Below, piece after piece: positions 56,634 through 64,000 of a stretch of 64,000 nucleotides of DNA; the stretch's first letter is position 1, and each line of letters starts with the position of its first letter. The notes under the pieces are model-generated. The model was given only the letters and a program-made list of their open reading frames with translations, made no database searches and was not told the origin of the DNA. The stretch is taken from the NCBI RefSeq assembly GCF_022179765.1, contig NZ_BPRE01000009.1:168991-232990 (forward strand). Reading direction: 5' to 3'. The stretch is from Methylorubrum suomiense (GTDB lineage Bacteria; Pseudomonadota; Alphaproteobacteria; Rhizobiales; Beijerinckiaceae). The translations under genes were made by a program, and so were the position numbers.

Positions 56634-58004
56634 ATGGCCGAAACCGACCGCGAAGCCAACCGCTTCTCCGCCCGCGCGAGCCGCTACGCCAGCGTCGGCG
56701 CCAATGTCGGCGGCGTGGCCGCCCGGATGGCCGCCGCCCGCCTGTTCGGCGGCAAGGACGGCGCCGCGCCGAGCAACGCCGCCGCCCTAGCCCAGGCGCT
56801 CGGCGGCTTGAAGGGGCCGATCATGAAGGTGGCGCAGTTGCTCGCCACCGTGCCCGACCTGCTCCCACCCGAATATGCCGCCGAACTGCAGAAGCTTCAG
56901 GCCGATGCGCCGCCCATGGGTGCCGCCTTCGTCAAACGGCGGATGATGGCCGAACTCGGCGCCGACTGGCAGAGCCGCTTCACCCACTTCGATCTCAAGC
57001 CGGCGGCGGCGGCCTCCCTGGGCCAAGTCCATCGGGCCGTCTCGCCCGACGGTGCGCCGCTCGCCTGCAAGCTCCAGTACCCGGACATGCAGTCGGCGGT
57101 GGAGGCCGATCTCAAGCAGCTACAGGTCGCCTTCGCCCTCCACCGCCGCATGAATTCCTGGCTCGATACGTCGGAGATCGCCAAGGAGATCGGCGCTCGC
57201 GTGCGCGAGGAACTCGATTACGAGCGCGAGGCCAAGCATGCCGCGCTCTACGGCAATGTCCTCAAGGACATCGATTCGGTCCGTGTGCCGCAGGTGCACA
57301 AGGACCTCTCGACCAAGCGCCTGTTGACGCTCGGATGGCTCGACGGCGAGAAGATCCTGACCTTCGCCCAATCACCCATCGAAGTCCGCAACCGGCTCGC
57401 CCAGGCGATGTTCAGGGCCTGGTGGCACCCGTTCAGCCGTGCCGCCGTCATTCACGGCGATCCGCATCTCGGCAATTACACCGTCTTCTCCGAGGGTGGG
57501 GAGCCGCAGGGCATCAACCTGCTGGATTACGGCTGCGTGCGCATCTTCCACCCGCGCTTCGTCGGCGGTGTGGTCGATCTCTATCGCGGCCTGTTGGAAA
57601 ACGACCGCGACCGGATCGTCCATGCCTACGAAGTCTGGGGGTTCAAGAAGCTCGACCGCGAGACCGTCGATATTCTCAATATCTGGGCGCGCTTCATCTA
57701 CGGGCCGCTCCTCGAGGATCGCACCCGCACCGTCGCCGACGGCATCGAGCCGGGCGCCTATGGCCGACGCGAGGCGTTCTCAGTCCATCAGGCACTGAAG
57801 GAGCGTGGTCCCGTCACGGTCCCTCAAGAATTCGTGTTCATGGATCGCGCGGCGGTCGGCCTCGGGGCGGTGTTCCTGCACCTGCGCTCTGAACTGAATT
57901 ACCACCGCCTGTTCGAAGCGGAAATCGAGCGGTTTTCCCTCGATGCTCTCGCGGAGCGCCAGAAGACGGCATTGACGGCGGCGGGATTGCCGCTCCCCGC
58001 CTGA
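56634..58004 (+). CDS. ABC1/AarF/UbiB family atypical kinase
   Basis: A 456-residue protein of the ABC1/UbiB family, atypical kinase-like ATPases linked to ubiquinone synthesis. It has the KxGQ-related LKGPIMKVAQLLATVPDLLP near residue 60, the Ala-rich loop LKPAAAASLGQVHRA near 120 replacing the canonical Gly loop, and the HGDPHLGNY (catalytic HxDxxxxN) near 280. The DYG metal motif follows in LLDYGCVRIF. The last 130 residues are helical. No other ubi genes are adjacent, so a role in quinone synthesis or in another lipid process is not settled. It starts 91 bases after the toxin. Confidence 0.9.
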   Translation: MAETDREANRFSARASRYASVGANVGGVAARMAAARLFGGKDGAAPSNAAALAQALGGLKGPIMKVAQLLATVPDLLPPEYAAELQKLQADAPPMGAAFVKRRMMAELGADWQSRFTHFDLKPAAAASLGQVHRAVSPDGAPLACKLQYPDMQSAVEADLKQLQVAFALHRRMNSWLDTSEIAKEIGARVREELDYEREAKHAALYGNVLKDIDSVRVPQVHKDLSTKRLLTLGWLDGEKILTFAQSPIEVRNRLAQAMFRAWWHPFSRAAVIHGDPHLGNYTVFSEGGEPQGINLLDYGCVRIFHPRFVGGVVDLYRGLLENDRDRIVHAYEVWGFKKLDRETVDILNIWARFIYGPLLEDRTRTVADGIEPGAYGRREAFSVHQALKERGPVTVPQEFVFMDRAAVGLGAVFLHLRSELNYHRLFEAEIERFSLDALAERQKTALTAAGLPLPA

Positions 58005-58125
58005 ACCGTCAACGGAAAACCCGTCATCCGATTGTCAACCAGTCGGTCAAGCTGATTGCTCCCCGCCAAGCCTTGCGCTAAATCCGCGCGTGACAAGCAA
58101 AACGAAGTCAGGGAACGGGCGCGCA

Positions 58126-58419
58126 ATGGCGGACACGAAGACCCTCACGGGCCTGAATTACAGCCCGGCGATGGATGAGAAGACCCACGAGCAAACCTAT
58201 CGGGGCTTCGTCCGCTTCGTCGAGATCGGTACCGTTACCGTTCTGTGCTGGGTGGCGGCGCTCGCGATCGGCGGTGTGCACGAGGCGTGGATCACCGCGA
58301 TCATCGGCGTTCTGGTCTCCTGGGGTCTCGCCGCGCTCGGCGCTTTCGTCCCGGCCATCGGCTGGAAGGCGCAGGCCGGCCTCTTCCTCGTCCTCCTCGC
58401 CATCCTCTTTCTGAGCTGA
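58126..58419 (+). CDS. aa3-type cytochrome c oxidase subunit IV family protein
   Basis: A 97-residue protein of the bacterial aa3-type oxidase subunit IV family. A polar N-terminus contains MDEKTHEQTYRGFVRF (residues about 16-31), followed by two hydrophobic helices (about 33-52 and 58-80) that anchor it beside the oxidase core. The oxidase catalytic subunits are not in the window. In Rhizobiales this gene commonly precedes pntAA, as here. A terminator-like hairpin at 58430-58458 separates it from pntAA. ATG at 58126 is chosen over an in-frame GTG at 58090 because of family length. Confidence 0.85.
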   Translation: MADTKTLTGLNYSPAMDEKTHEQTYRGFVRFVEIGTVTVLCWVAALAIGGVHEAWITAIIGVLVSWGLAALGAFVPAIGWKAQAGLFLVLLAILFLS

Positions 58420-58429
58420 GTTTTCGACA

Positions 58430-58458
58430 AAGACCGGCCCGTCAAACGGGCCGGTCTT
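58430..58458. terminator. Terminator hairpin between the oxidase subunit IV and pntAA genes
   Basis: AAGACCGGCCCG at 58430-58441 pairs perfectly with CGGGCCGGTCTT at 58447-58458 around TCAAA. It begins 11 bases after the stop of the oxidase subunit gene. Only a short T-run (CTTG) follows, so termination may be partial. It would let the pnt operon use its own promoter. Confidence 0.6.
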
Positions 58459-58537
58459 GCCGCATGACAATCTAGCCGTCCACATAGCTCGGATACCGGC
58501 ACGCCGAATGGGCGGCTGTAAGAACGGGAGCAACCGA

Positions 58538-59677
58538 ATGCGCATCGCCGTCTTGACGGAGACGGATCCCGCGGAACCGCGGGTCGCCACCGTCCCTGAA
58601 ACGGTCAAAAAATTCGTCGGCCTTGGCGGCGAGGTCGTGGTTCAATCGGGGGCAGGCCAGAAGGCCGGCGTTCCCGATGCAGAATACGAGGCGGCCGGCG
58701 CGAAGATCGCGTCCTCCGCCGAGGAGGCCCTGTCCGGCGCCGACCTCGTCCTCAAGGTCCGCCGACCGAATGCCGAGGAACTCGGCAAGACGCCCAAGGG
58801 CGCGACCGTCATCGCCATTATGGATCCCTACGGCCGCGAAGACGAGCTGAAGGCCATGGCCGATGCGGGCGTGAATGCCTTCTCCATGGAGTTGATGCCC
58901 CGCATCACCCGCGCGCAGGTGATGGACGTCCTCTCCTCCCAGGCGAACCTCGCCGGCTACCGGGCCGTGGTCGATGGCGCCGCCGAATACGGCCGCTCCC
59001 TGCCGATGATGATGACCGCCGCCGGCACCGTGCCCGCCGCGCGCATCTTCATCATGGGCGTCGGCGTGGCGGGCCTTCAGGCCATCGCCACCGCGCGGCG
59101 CATGGGTGCCGTCGTGACCGCCACCGACGTGCGTCCCGCCACCAAGGAGCAGGTCGAGTCCCTCGGCGCCAAGTTCGTCGCCGTCGAGGACGAGGAGTTC
59201 AAGTCAGCCGAGACCTCCGGCGGCTACGCCAAGGAGATGTCGGCCGAGTATCAGAAGAAGCAGGCCGAACTGGTCAAGGGCCACATCGCCAAGCAGGACA
59301 TCGTCATCACCACGGCCCTCATCCCGGGCCGGCCGGCACCGAAGCTCGTCTCCGAGGAGATGGTCGCCTCGATGAAGCCCGGCTCGGTGCTGGTCGATCT
59401 CGCGGTCGAGCGCGGCGGCAATGTCGCGGGCGCCAAGGCCGGTGAGATCGTCACCGTCGGCAATGGCGTGAAGATCGTCGGTCATACCAACGTGGCGGGC
59501 CGCCTCGCGGCCACGGCCTCCAGCCTCTACGCCCGCAACCTCTACGCCTTCGTCGAGACACTGGTCGACAAGGAGTCGAAGGCGCTGGCGATCAAGTGGG
59601 ACGATGAACTCGTCAAGGCGACCAACCTCACCCGCGACGGTCAGGTGGTTCACCCGAACTTCCAGCCCAAAGCCTGA
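58538..59677 (+). CDS. pntAA: NAD(P) transhydrogenase subunit alpha, part 1 (PntAA)
   Basis: A 379-residue NAD(H)-binding soluble component (domain I) of proton-translocating transhydrogenase, which couples hydride transfer from NADH to NADP+ to the proton gradient. It starts [20 protein letters not shown], has [20 protein letters not shown] near 145 and the nucleotide fold [19 protein letters not shown] near 170. [16 protein letters not shown] sequence [18 protein letters not shown] is near 262. The enzyme is split into three genes, as in Rhodospirillum and other alphaproteobacteria. ATG at 58538 fits; an in-frame upstream stretch was not used. Confidence 0.96.
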   Translation: MRIAVLTETDPAEPRVATVPETVKKFVGLGGEVVVQSGAGQKAGVPDAEYEAAGAKIASSAEEALSGADLVLKVRRPNAEELGKTPKGATVIAIMDPYGREDELKAMADAGVNAFSMELMPRITRAQVMDVLSSQANLAGYRAVVDGAAEYGRSLPMMMTAAGTVPAARIFIMGVGVAGLQAIATARRMGAVVTATDVRPATKEQVESLGAKFVAVEDEEFKSAETSGGYAKEMSAEYQKKQAELVKGHIAKQDIVITTALIPGRPAPKLVSEEMVASMKPGSVLVDLAVERGGNVAGAKAGEIVTVGNGVKIVGHTNVAGRLAATASSLYARNLYAFVETLVDKESKALAIKWDDELVKATNLTRDGQVVHPNFQPKA

Positions 59678-59697
59678 CGATCGCGGAGGATCCAGAC

Positions 59698-60144
59698 ATG
59701 GCTAACGTACCCCTCCCTGCCGCGGAGCAGGCCCAGGCCGCGGCGGCCGCCGCGCGCACCGCGGCTGAAGTGGCCCAACAGAACGCCGCCCAGGCCCAAT
59801 CCATCGCCGACTCCCTGGCGCACGGCATCTCCGCCGCCACCCACGGCGCGGTCGATCCCACCGTGTTCCAGCTCGCGATCTTCGTGCTCGCGATCTTCGT
59901 CGGCTACTACGTCGTCTGGTCGGTGACGCCCGCGCTCCATACGCCGCTGATGTCGGTGACCAACGCGATCTCGTCGGTCATCATCGTCGGCGCGCTCCTC
60001 GCCGCCGGCGTGCCGCTCATCGAGAAGGGCACCGGCTGGGCCCGCTTCTTCGGCTTCATCGGTATCGTGCTCGCCTCCGTGAATATCTTCGGCGGCTTCC
60101 TCGTCACGCAGCGCATGCTCGGCATGTACAAGAAGAAGGCCTGA
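59698..60144 (+). CDS. pntAB: NAD(P) transhydrogenase subunit alpha, part 2 (PntAB)
   Basis: A 148-residue membrane component (part of domain II) of the transhydrogenase. After an Ala/Gln-rich N-terminus (about 1-45), three hydrophobic helices lie at about 58-80, 85-105 and 115-140. [20 protein letters not shown] near 78 is the characteristic segment. It starts 20 bases after the pntAA stop and four bases before the pntB start, so it is clearly in an operon. The Ala/Gln-rich head is longer than in E. coli fused PntA and probably acts as a linker. Confidence 0.92.
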   Translation: MANVPLPAAEQAQAAAAAARTAAEVAQQNAAQAQSIADSLAHGISAATHGAVDPTVFQLAIFVLAIFVGYYVVWSVTPALHTPLMSVTNAISSVIIVGALLAAGVPLIEKGTGWARFFGFIGIVLASVNIFGGFLVTQRMLGMYKKKA

Positions 60145-60148
60145 GGCG

Positions 60149-61549
60149 ATGTCGGAAAACGTCTCTTCCCTTCTCTACATCGTCGCCGGCGTCCTGTTCA
60201 TCATGGCGCTGCGGGGGCTCTCGCATCCCACCACGTCGCGGCAGGGCAACCTGTACGGCATGATCGGCATGGCGCTGGCCGTGCTCACCACGCTCATCGG
60301 CCATCCGCCGGCGGGCTTCGGCGCCTGGATCCTGGTGCTGCTCGGTCTCGGCATCGGCGGTGGCGCCGGCGCGGTGATCGCCAAACGCGTGCCGATGACG
60401 GCGATGCCGCAGCTGGTCGCGGCCTTCCACTCGCTCGTCGGCCTCGCCGCCGTGGCGGGCGCGGCGGCGACCCTCTACGCCCCCCAGGCGGTCGGCATCC
60501 TCGAGAACGGCCACATCCACAAGCAGTCGCTGTTCGAGATGGCGCTGGGCGCGGCGATCGGCGCGATCACCTTCACCGGGTCGGTCATCGCCTTCGCCAA
60601 GCTCGACGGACGCATGTCGGGCAAGCCGATCATGCTGCCGCAGCGGCATGCCATCAATATCGGCCTGGGCATCGCACTGGTGGTGCTGATCGCGATCTTC
60701 ATCGGCAACGAGAGCAAGCTGATCTTCTGGCTCATCGTGCTGCTGTCGTTCGCGCTCGGCGGTCTGCTCATCATCCCGATCGGCGGCGCCGACATGCCCG
60801 TCGTCGTGTCGATGCTCAACTCCTACTCGGGCTGGGCGGCGGCCGGCATCGGCTTCACCCTGGGCAACCTCGCGCTCATCATCACCGGCTCGCTGGTCGG
60901 CTCGTCGGGTGCGATCCTGTCCTACATCATGTGTAAGGCGATGAACCGCTCGTTCATCTCGGTCATCCTCGGCGGCTTCGGCGGTGATGCCGCAGCGGCA
61001 GCGGGTGGCGGCCAGGTCGAGACGCGCCCCGTGAAGCAGGGCTCGCCGGACGACGCGGCCTACATCATGAAGAACGCCGAGCGCGTCATCATCGTCCCCG
61101 GCTACGGCATGGCGGTCGCCCAGGCGCAGCATTCGCTCCGCGAGATGGCCGACCTGCTCAAGAAGGAAGGCGTGGACGTCAAGTACGCGATCCACCCGGT
61201 CGCGGGCCGCATGCCGGGCCACATGAACGTGCTGCTGGCCGAGGCCAACGTCCCCTATGACGAGGTGTTCGAGTTGGAGGACATCAACGGCGAGTTCCCG
61301 CAGGCGGACGTCGCCTTCGTGATCGGCGCCAACGACGTCACCAACCCGGCCGCCAAGACCGACAAGGCCTCGCCAATCTACGGCATGCCGATTCTCGACG
61401 TGGAGAAGGCCAAGACGGTCCTCTTCATCAAGCGCGGCATGGGCTCGGGCTACGCGGGCGTGGAGAACGAGGTGTTCTTCCGCGACAACACCATGATGCT
61501 GTTCGGCGACGCCAAGAAGGTCGTGGACTCGGTCCTCAAGAACCTCTGA
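60149..61549 (+). CDS. pntB: NAD(P) transhydrogenase subunit beta (PntB)
   Basis: A 466-residue protein with about nine hydrophobic helices (1-265) forming the proton channel and a C-terminal NADP(H)-binding domain III (about 290-466). Domain III has VIIVPGYGMAVAQAQHSLRE near 308, HPVAGRMPGHMNVLLAEA near 350 and FVIGANDVTNPAAKTDKASP near 390. It completes the pntAA-pntAB-pntB operon. In a methylotroph this enzyme would supply NADPH for biosynthesis from NADH produced by C1 oxidation, which is inference. A strong terminator at 61577-61603 follows. Confidence 0.96.
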   Translation: MSENVSSLLYIVAGVLFIMALRGLSHPTTSRQGNLYGMIGMALAVLTTLIGHPPAGFGAWILVLLGLGIGGGAGAVIAKRVPMTAMPQLVAAFHSLVGLAAVAGAAATLYAPQAVGILENGHIHKQSLFEMALGAAIGAITFTGSVIAFAKLDGRMSGKPIMLPQRHAINIGLGIALVVLIAIFIGNESKLIFWLIVLLSFALGGLLIIPIGGADMPVVVSMLNSYSGWAAAGIGFTLGNLALIITGSLVGSSGAILSYIMCKAMNRSFISVILGGFGGDAAAAAGGGQVETRPVKQGSPDDAAYIMKNAERVIIVPGYGMAVAQAQHSLREMADLLKKEGVDVKYAIHPVAGRMPGHMNVLLAEANVPYDEVFELEDINGEFPQADVAFVIGANDVTNPAAKTDKASPIYGMPILDVEKAKTVLFIKRGMGSGYAGVENEVFFRDNTMMLFGDAKKVVDSVLKNL

Positions 61550-61576
61550 GCGACGCGACGAGCGGACGACATCGGC

Positions 61577-61603
61577 GGGGCGGGCGACACGATCGCCCGC
61601 CCC
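61577..61603 (+). terminator. Terminator hairpin after pntB
   Basis: GGGGCGGGCGA at 61577-61587 pairs with TCGCCCGCCCC at 61593-61603 around CACGA. It is followed by GTTGTCGTTT, a partly T-rich tail. It starts 27 bases after the pntB stop and clearly separates pnt from recJ. Confidence 0.75.
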
Positions 61604-61645
61604 GTTGTCGTTTGCAGGCCGCAGCCAGAAGCGAGCGAAGCGGCT

Positions 61646-63469
61646 ATGCTCCGCTCCGTGCTCGCCTCAAATCTCATCCCCACCGAAAAGAACGTCCTCG
61701 ACGTAGCGGCCTCCGTATTGGGGCGCCCCTGGCGCGAACGCTGCGCCGATCCCGGCCTCCAGGCCTTCGCCACGAGCATGACGCAGGGATACGGCCTCCC
61801 GGATCTGCTCGCCCGGGTCCTTGCTGGGCGCGGCGTCCGACCGGCGGAGGCGCAAGCCTATCTCTCGCCCCGTCTGCGCGACTTGATGCCGGACCCGTCC
61901 GTCCTGGTCGCCATGGAGGCGGCGGTGGAGCGGCTGGCTCACGCCGTGCGCAAGCGCGAGCCGGTGGCGATCTTCGGCGATTACGACGTGGACGGGGCAG
62001 CGAGCGCGGCGCTGCTCGCCGAATATCTCCGCGCCCTCGACGTTCCGGTGCGCATCCATATTCCGGATCGACTGACCGAGGGCTACGGCCCGAATATCGG
62101 CGCGGTGACAACGCTTGCGGCGGAGGGGGCGAAGCTGCTCGTTTGCGTCGATTGCGGCACCGCCGGCCACGAGCCGCTGGCGGCGGCAGCGGAGCTCGGC
62201 CTCGACGTGCTCGTCCTCGACCATCACGGCGCGCCCGAGTCGTTGCCGCCGGCGCGGGCGGTGGTGAACCCGAACCGCCTCGACGACCTCTCGGGACTCG
62301 GCCATCTCTGCGCGGCCGGCGTGGTGTTCATGACGCTGGTTGCGCTGGCGCGCCGGCTGCGGGGGGAGGGCGCCTTCGGTGCCGGTGAGGGGCCACGGCT
62401 CACCGATTCCCTCGATCTCGTGGCGCTCGCCACCGTCGCCGACGTGGTGCCCCTGATCGGCCTCAACCGGGCCTTCGTCGTCCAGGGGCTCGCGGTGATG
62501 CGCGGACGCGGTCGACCGGGCCTCGCGGCGTTGCTCGATGCGGCGGGGCTCACTGAACCGCCGGAGGCGTGGCATCTCGGCTTCCTGCTCGGACCGCGCA
62601 TCAATGCCGGGGGCCGCATCGGCGATTCCGGGCTCGGTGCCCGCCTGCTCACCACCGCGGATCCCCTCGAAGCGCGGGGCATCGCCGCCGAGCTCGATCG
62701 GCTCAACCGCGAGCGTCAGGCGATCGAGGCCCAGGCCGTCGCCGAGGCCGAGGCCGACATGGACCGTCGCCTTTCCGCCGATCCCGATCGGCCGGTGCTG
62801 ATCGCCGCATCGCCCGAATGGCATCCCGGCATCGTCGGGTTGATCGCCGCTCGGCTCAAGGAGCGCTTCGGTCGTCCGGCCTTCGCCTTCGCGATCAAGT
62901 CGGACGGAACGGCGGTCGGGTCGGGCCGATCGGTGGCCGGCGCCGATCTCGGTGCGGCGGTGCGCGCGGCGGTCGAGGACGGCCTCGCCCTCAAGGGCGG
63001 CGGACATGCCATGGCGGCAGGCGTGACCCTGGCTCCGGACCGACTCGAAGCGTTCGGCGCCGGGCTCGACCGGGCATTGTTCGAATCCGTCGCCCGCGCC
63101 CGCGCGGCGGAGGCGCTTCTGATCGACGGAACGGTGAGCGCGGGCGGTGCCACCGCCGAACTCGTCCGGTCGATCCAGAGAGCGGGGCCGTTCGGACAGG
63201 GGGCGCCCGAACCGATGATGGCCTTGCCACGTCACCGCCTCGTCGATGCGGCCATCGTCGGCAACGGCCATGTCCGTGCGCGCTTCGCCAGCGGCGACGG
63301 CCAGACGCTCGGCGCCATTGCGTTCCGGGCCGCGCAGGGTCCAATCGGGATCGCCCTCCTCGGCGGCATCGGCCGGACGTTCCACGCGGCCGGTACCCTG
63401 TCCTGCGACCGGTGGCGCGGCGCCGAGCGGGCGCAGCTGCGGATCTGCGATCTCGCGCCCAGCGGCTGA
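61646..63469 (+). CDS. recJ: Single-stranded-DNA-specific exonuclease RecJ
   Basis: A 607-residue 5'-3' ssDNA exonuclease of the DHH family, used in recombination and mismatch repair. The DHH motifs are intact: VAIFGDYDVDGAASAAL near 108, VCVDCGTAGHEP near 168, VLDHHGAPE near 190 and VALATVADVVPLIGLNRA near 256. The DHHA1 region has GGGHAMAAGVTL near 452 with the RNA/DNA-binding OB-like tail following. The N-terminus before GRPWRERCADP is longer and less conserved, so the start could lie a little downstream of 61646. tRNA-Tyr follows after about 180 bases. Confidence 0.94.
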   Translation: MLRSVLASNLIPTEKNVLDVAASVLGRPWRERCADPGLQAFATSMTQGYGLPDLLARVLAGRGVRPAEAQAYLSPRLRDLMPDPSVLVAMEAAVERLAHAVRKREPVAIFGDYDVDGAASAALLAEYLRALDVPVRIHIPDRLTEGYGPNIGAVTTLAAEGAKLLVCVDCGTAGHEPLAAAAELGLDVLVLDHHGAPESLPPARAVVNPNRLDDLSGLGHLCAAGVVFMTLVALARRLRGEGAFGAGEGPRLTDSLDLVALATVADVVPLIGLNRAFVVQGLAVMRGRGRPGLAALLDAAGLTEPPEAWHLGFLLGPRINAGGRIGDSGLGARLLTTADPLEARGIAAELDRLNRERQAIEAQAVAEAEADMDRRLSADPDRPVLIAASPEWHPGIVGLIAARLKERFGRPAFAFAIKSDGTAVGSGRSVAGADLGAAVRAAVEDGLALKGGGHAMAAGVTLAPDRLEAFGAGLDRALFESVARARAAEALLIDGTVSAGGATAELVRSIQRAGPFGQGAPEPMMALPRHRLVDAAIVGNGHVRARFASGDGQTLGAIAFRAAQGPIGIALLGGIGRTFHAAGTLSCDRWRGAERAQLRICDLAPSG

Positions 63470-63650
63470 CGGCTCTCTCGGAGCCGCACGAAACGTGGCG
63501 CCCCGGCGTGCCGTTTTATGGATGTGGGCGAGCGAGACGCGAATGACGGGCGCAAGCCGCGAAGGATCGGTTGACACCCGCCCGCCGCCTCACCATAAGG
63601 ACGACGCCCGCTGCGGAGCGCCAGTCTCTGGCCCGCGGTGACAGCGGTTT

Positions 63651-63734
63651 GGGGGAATGTCCCGAGCGGCAAAGGGGGCGGACTGTAAATCCGCTGCGTA
63701 AGCTTCGTAGGTTCGAGTCCTACTTCCCCCACCA
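63651..63734 (+). tRNA. tRNA-Tyr (GTA)
   Basis: The acceptor stem GGGGGAA (63651-63657) pairs with TTCCCCC (63724-63730), followed by A and an encoded CCA. The anticodon loop reads CTGTAAA, so the anticodon is GTA (tyrosine). A long variable arm and the T-arm with GTTCGAGTC are visible, giving the class II shape expected of bacterial tRNA-Tyr. Length is 84 bases including CCA. Confidence 0.95.
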
Positions 63735-63951
63735 AACCTTTCTGTCCTTCGCAACCATGAGACACCACGACTGGGCGACTAGAATCGTCCAGCGACCAAT
63801 GGTCCGTGCAATCGCGCGGTCGTGTCTTGCAACTCTTGCGATTTAACTTTGTTGAATTTCCACGGCTCCGTTGACGGCTAGGTTGCCGCTGACCTTGCCC
63901 CCTGGCCTGCCCTCGTTCTGCAGCTAGGGTCCGTCGATCAGGAGACGGACG
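63735..63951. other. Region between tRNA-Tyr and the IS3 transposase, with possible IS left end
   Basis: 217 bases. A candidate IS3-family terminal sequence, TGACCTTGCCCCCTGG, begins at about 63890, some 62 bases before the transposase start, a usual distance. Between the tRNA and this point is AT-richer sequence without a recognisable gene. The element's exact left end needs its right end to confirm. AGGAG lies about 10 bases before the transposase ATG. Confidence 0.4.
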
Positions 63952-64000
63952 ATGAAGAAAAGCCGGTTCAGCGAAGAGCAGATTATCGGCGTCCTCAAGG
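63952..64000 (+). mobile_element. IS3-family transposase OrfA, 5' end (partial)
   Basis: The window ends 16 codons into an ORF starting Met-Lys-Lys-Ser-Arg-Phe-Ser-Glu-Glu-Gln-Ile-Ile-Gly-Val-Leu-Lys. This N-terminus is a signature of IS3-family OrfA proteins, whose first helix leads into a helix-turn-helix that binds the element ends. The rest of OrfA and any OrfB lie beyond the right edge, so completeness is unknown. Confidence 0.8.

Overview
This is a GC-rich alphaproteobacterial chromosome segment. Gene content and order point to Methylobacterium/Methylorubrum, probably close to M. extorquens. The pointers are a MOFRL-type glycerate kinase (gckA) followed two genes later by a DUF1244 gene, methylmalonyl-CoA mutase beta subunit, GcrA and GapR cell-cycle/nucleoid proteins, an aa3-oxidase subunit IV beside a three-gene pnt operon, EipB, and a Tad pseudopilin cluster. 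The genus assignment is inference from gene content; no 16S gene is present.

Layout. 1-3600 (mostly minus strand): a MotA/MotB-like pair cut by the left edge, a YmdB phosphodiesterase, 5-formyl-THF cyclo-ligase, a probable 6S RNA, ZapA and a DUF4164 protein. 3980-9861 (plus): central carbon genes gap, pgk and fba with a coiled-coil membrane protein between gap and pgk, then a ThiE-like protein and a Sel1-repeat protein. 9890-13794 (minus): two small exported proteins, the methylmalonyl-CoA mutase beta subunit and UppP. 14051-16799 (plus): GST, QueG and an epimerase with overlapping or abutting ends. 16885-23792 (minus): a soluble PAS-PAS-PAS-MCP-PilZ receptor, NUDIX, DUF983, RNase R and PPK2. 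24013-28642: cobalamin genes cobQ, cobD/cbiB and cobC with a DUF3616 protein; cobK lies apart at 39264. 28649-32836 (mostly minus): an MFS exporter and a three-gene TadE/TadE/TadG cluster. 33213-37117: malonyl-CoA decarboxylase, a CsbD-like stress protein, 3-hydroxybutyrate dehydrogenase and accA, a CoA-ester and C4 metabolism neighbourhood. 37624-43665: YafK-type L,D-transpeptidase, cobK, DinB, EipB and GcrA. 43796-49618: DUF1036, gckA, an N-formylglutamate amidohydrolase-like protein, DUF1244, GapR, a lipocalin-like protein and a YcbK-type DUF882 protein. 49911-53670 (minus): a YcbB-type L,D-transpeptidase and a sigma-54 response regulator. 53992-63469 (plus): PepF, an AbrB/Doc toxin-antitoxin pair, an ABC1/UbiB kinase, cytochrome oxidase subunit IV, pntAA-pntAB-pntB and recJ. 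The window ends with tRNA-Tyr and the first codons of an IS3-family transposase.

Most of the window is ordinary conserved chromosome. Linked themes are cell-envelope and peptidoglycan remodelling (YafK, YcbB, YcbK, EipB, UppP), B12 synthesis together with a B12-dependent enzyme, and redox supply (pnt, aa3 oxidase). The less ordinary items are the probable 6S RNA, the AbrB-Doc module, the chemoreceptor-PilZ fusion, a four-cysteine N-terminus on DinB, a possible decayed gcrA C-terminal fragment, and the IS element near tRNA-Tyr. I found no CRISPR array, prophage or large genomic island.
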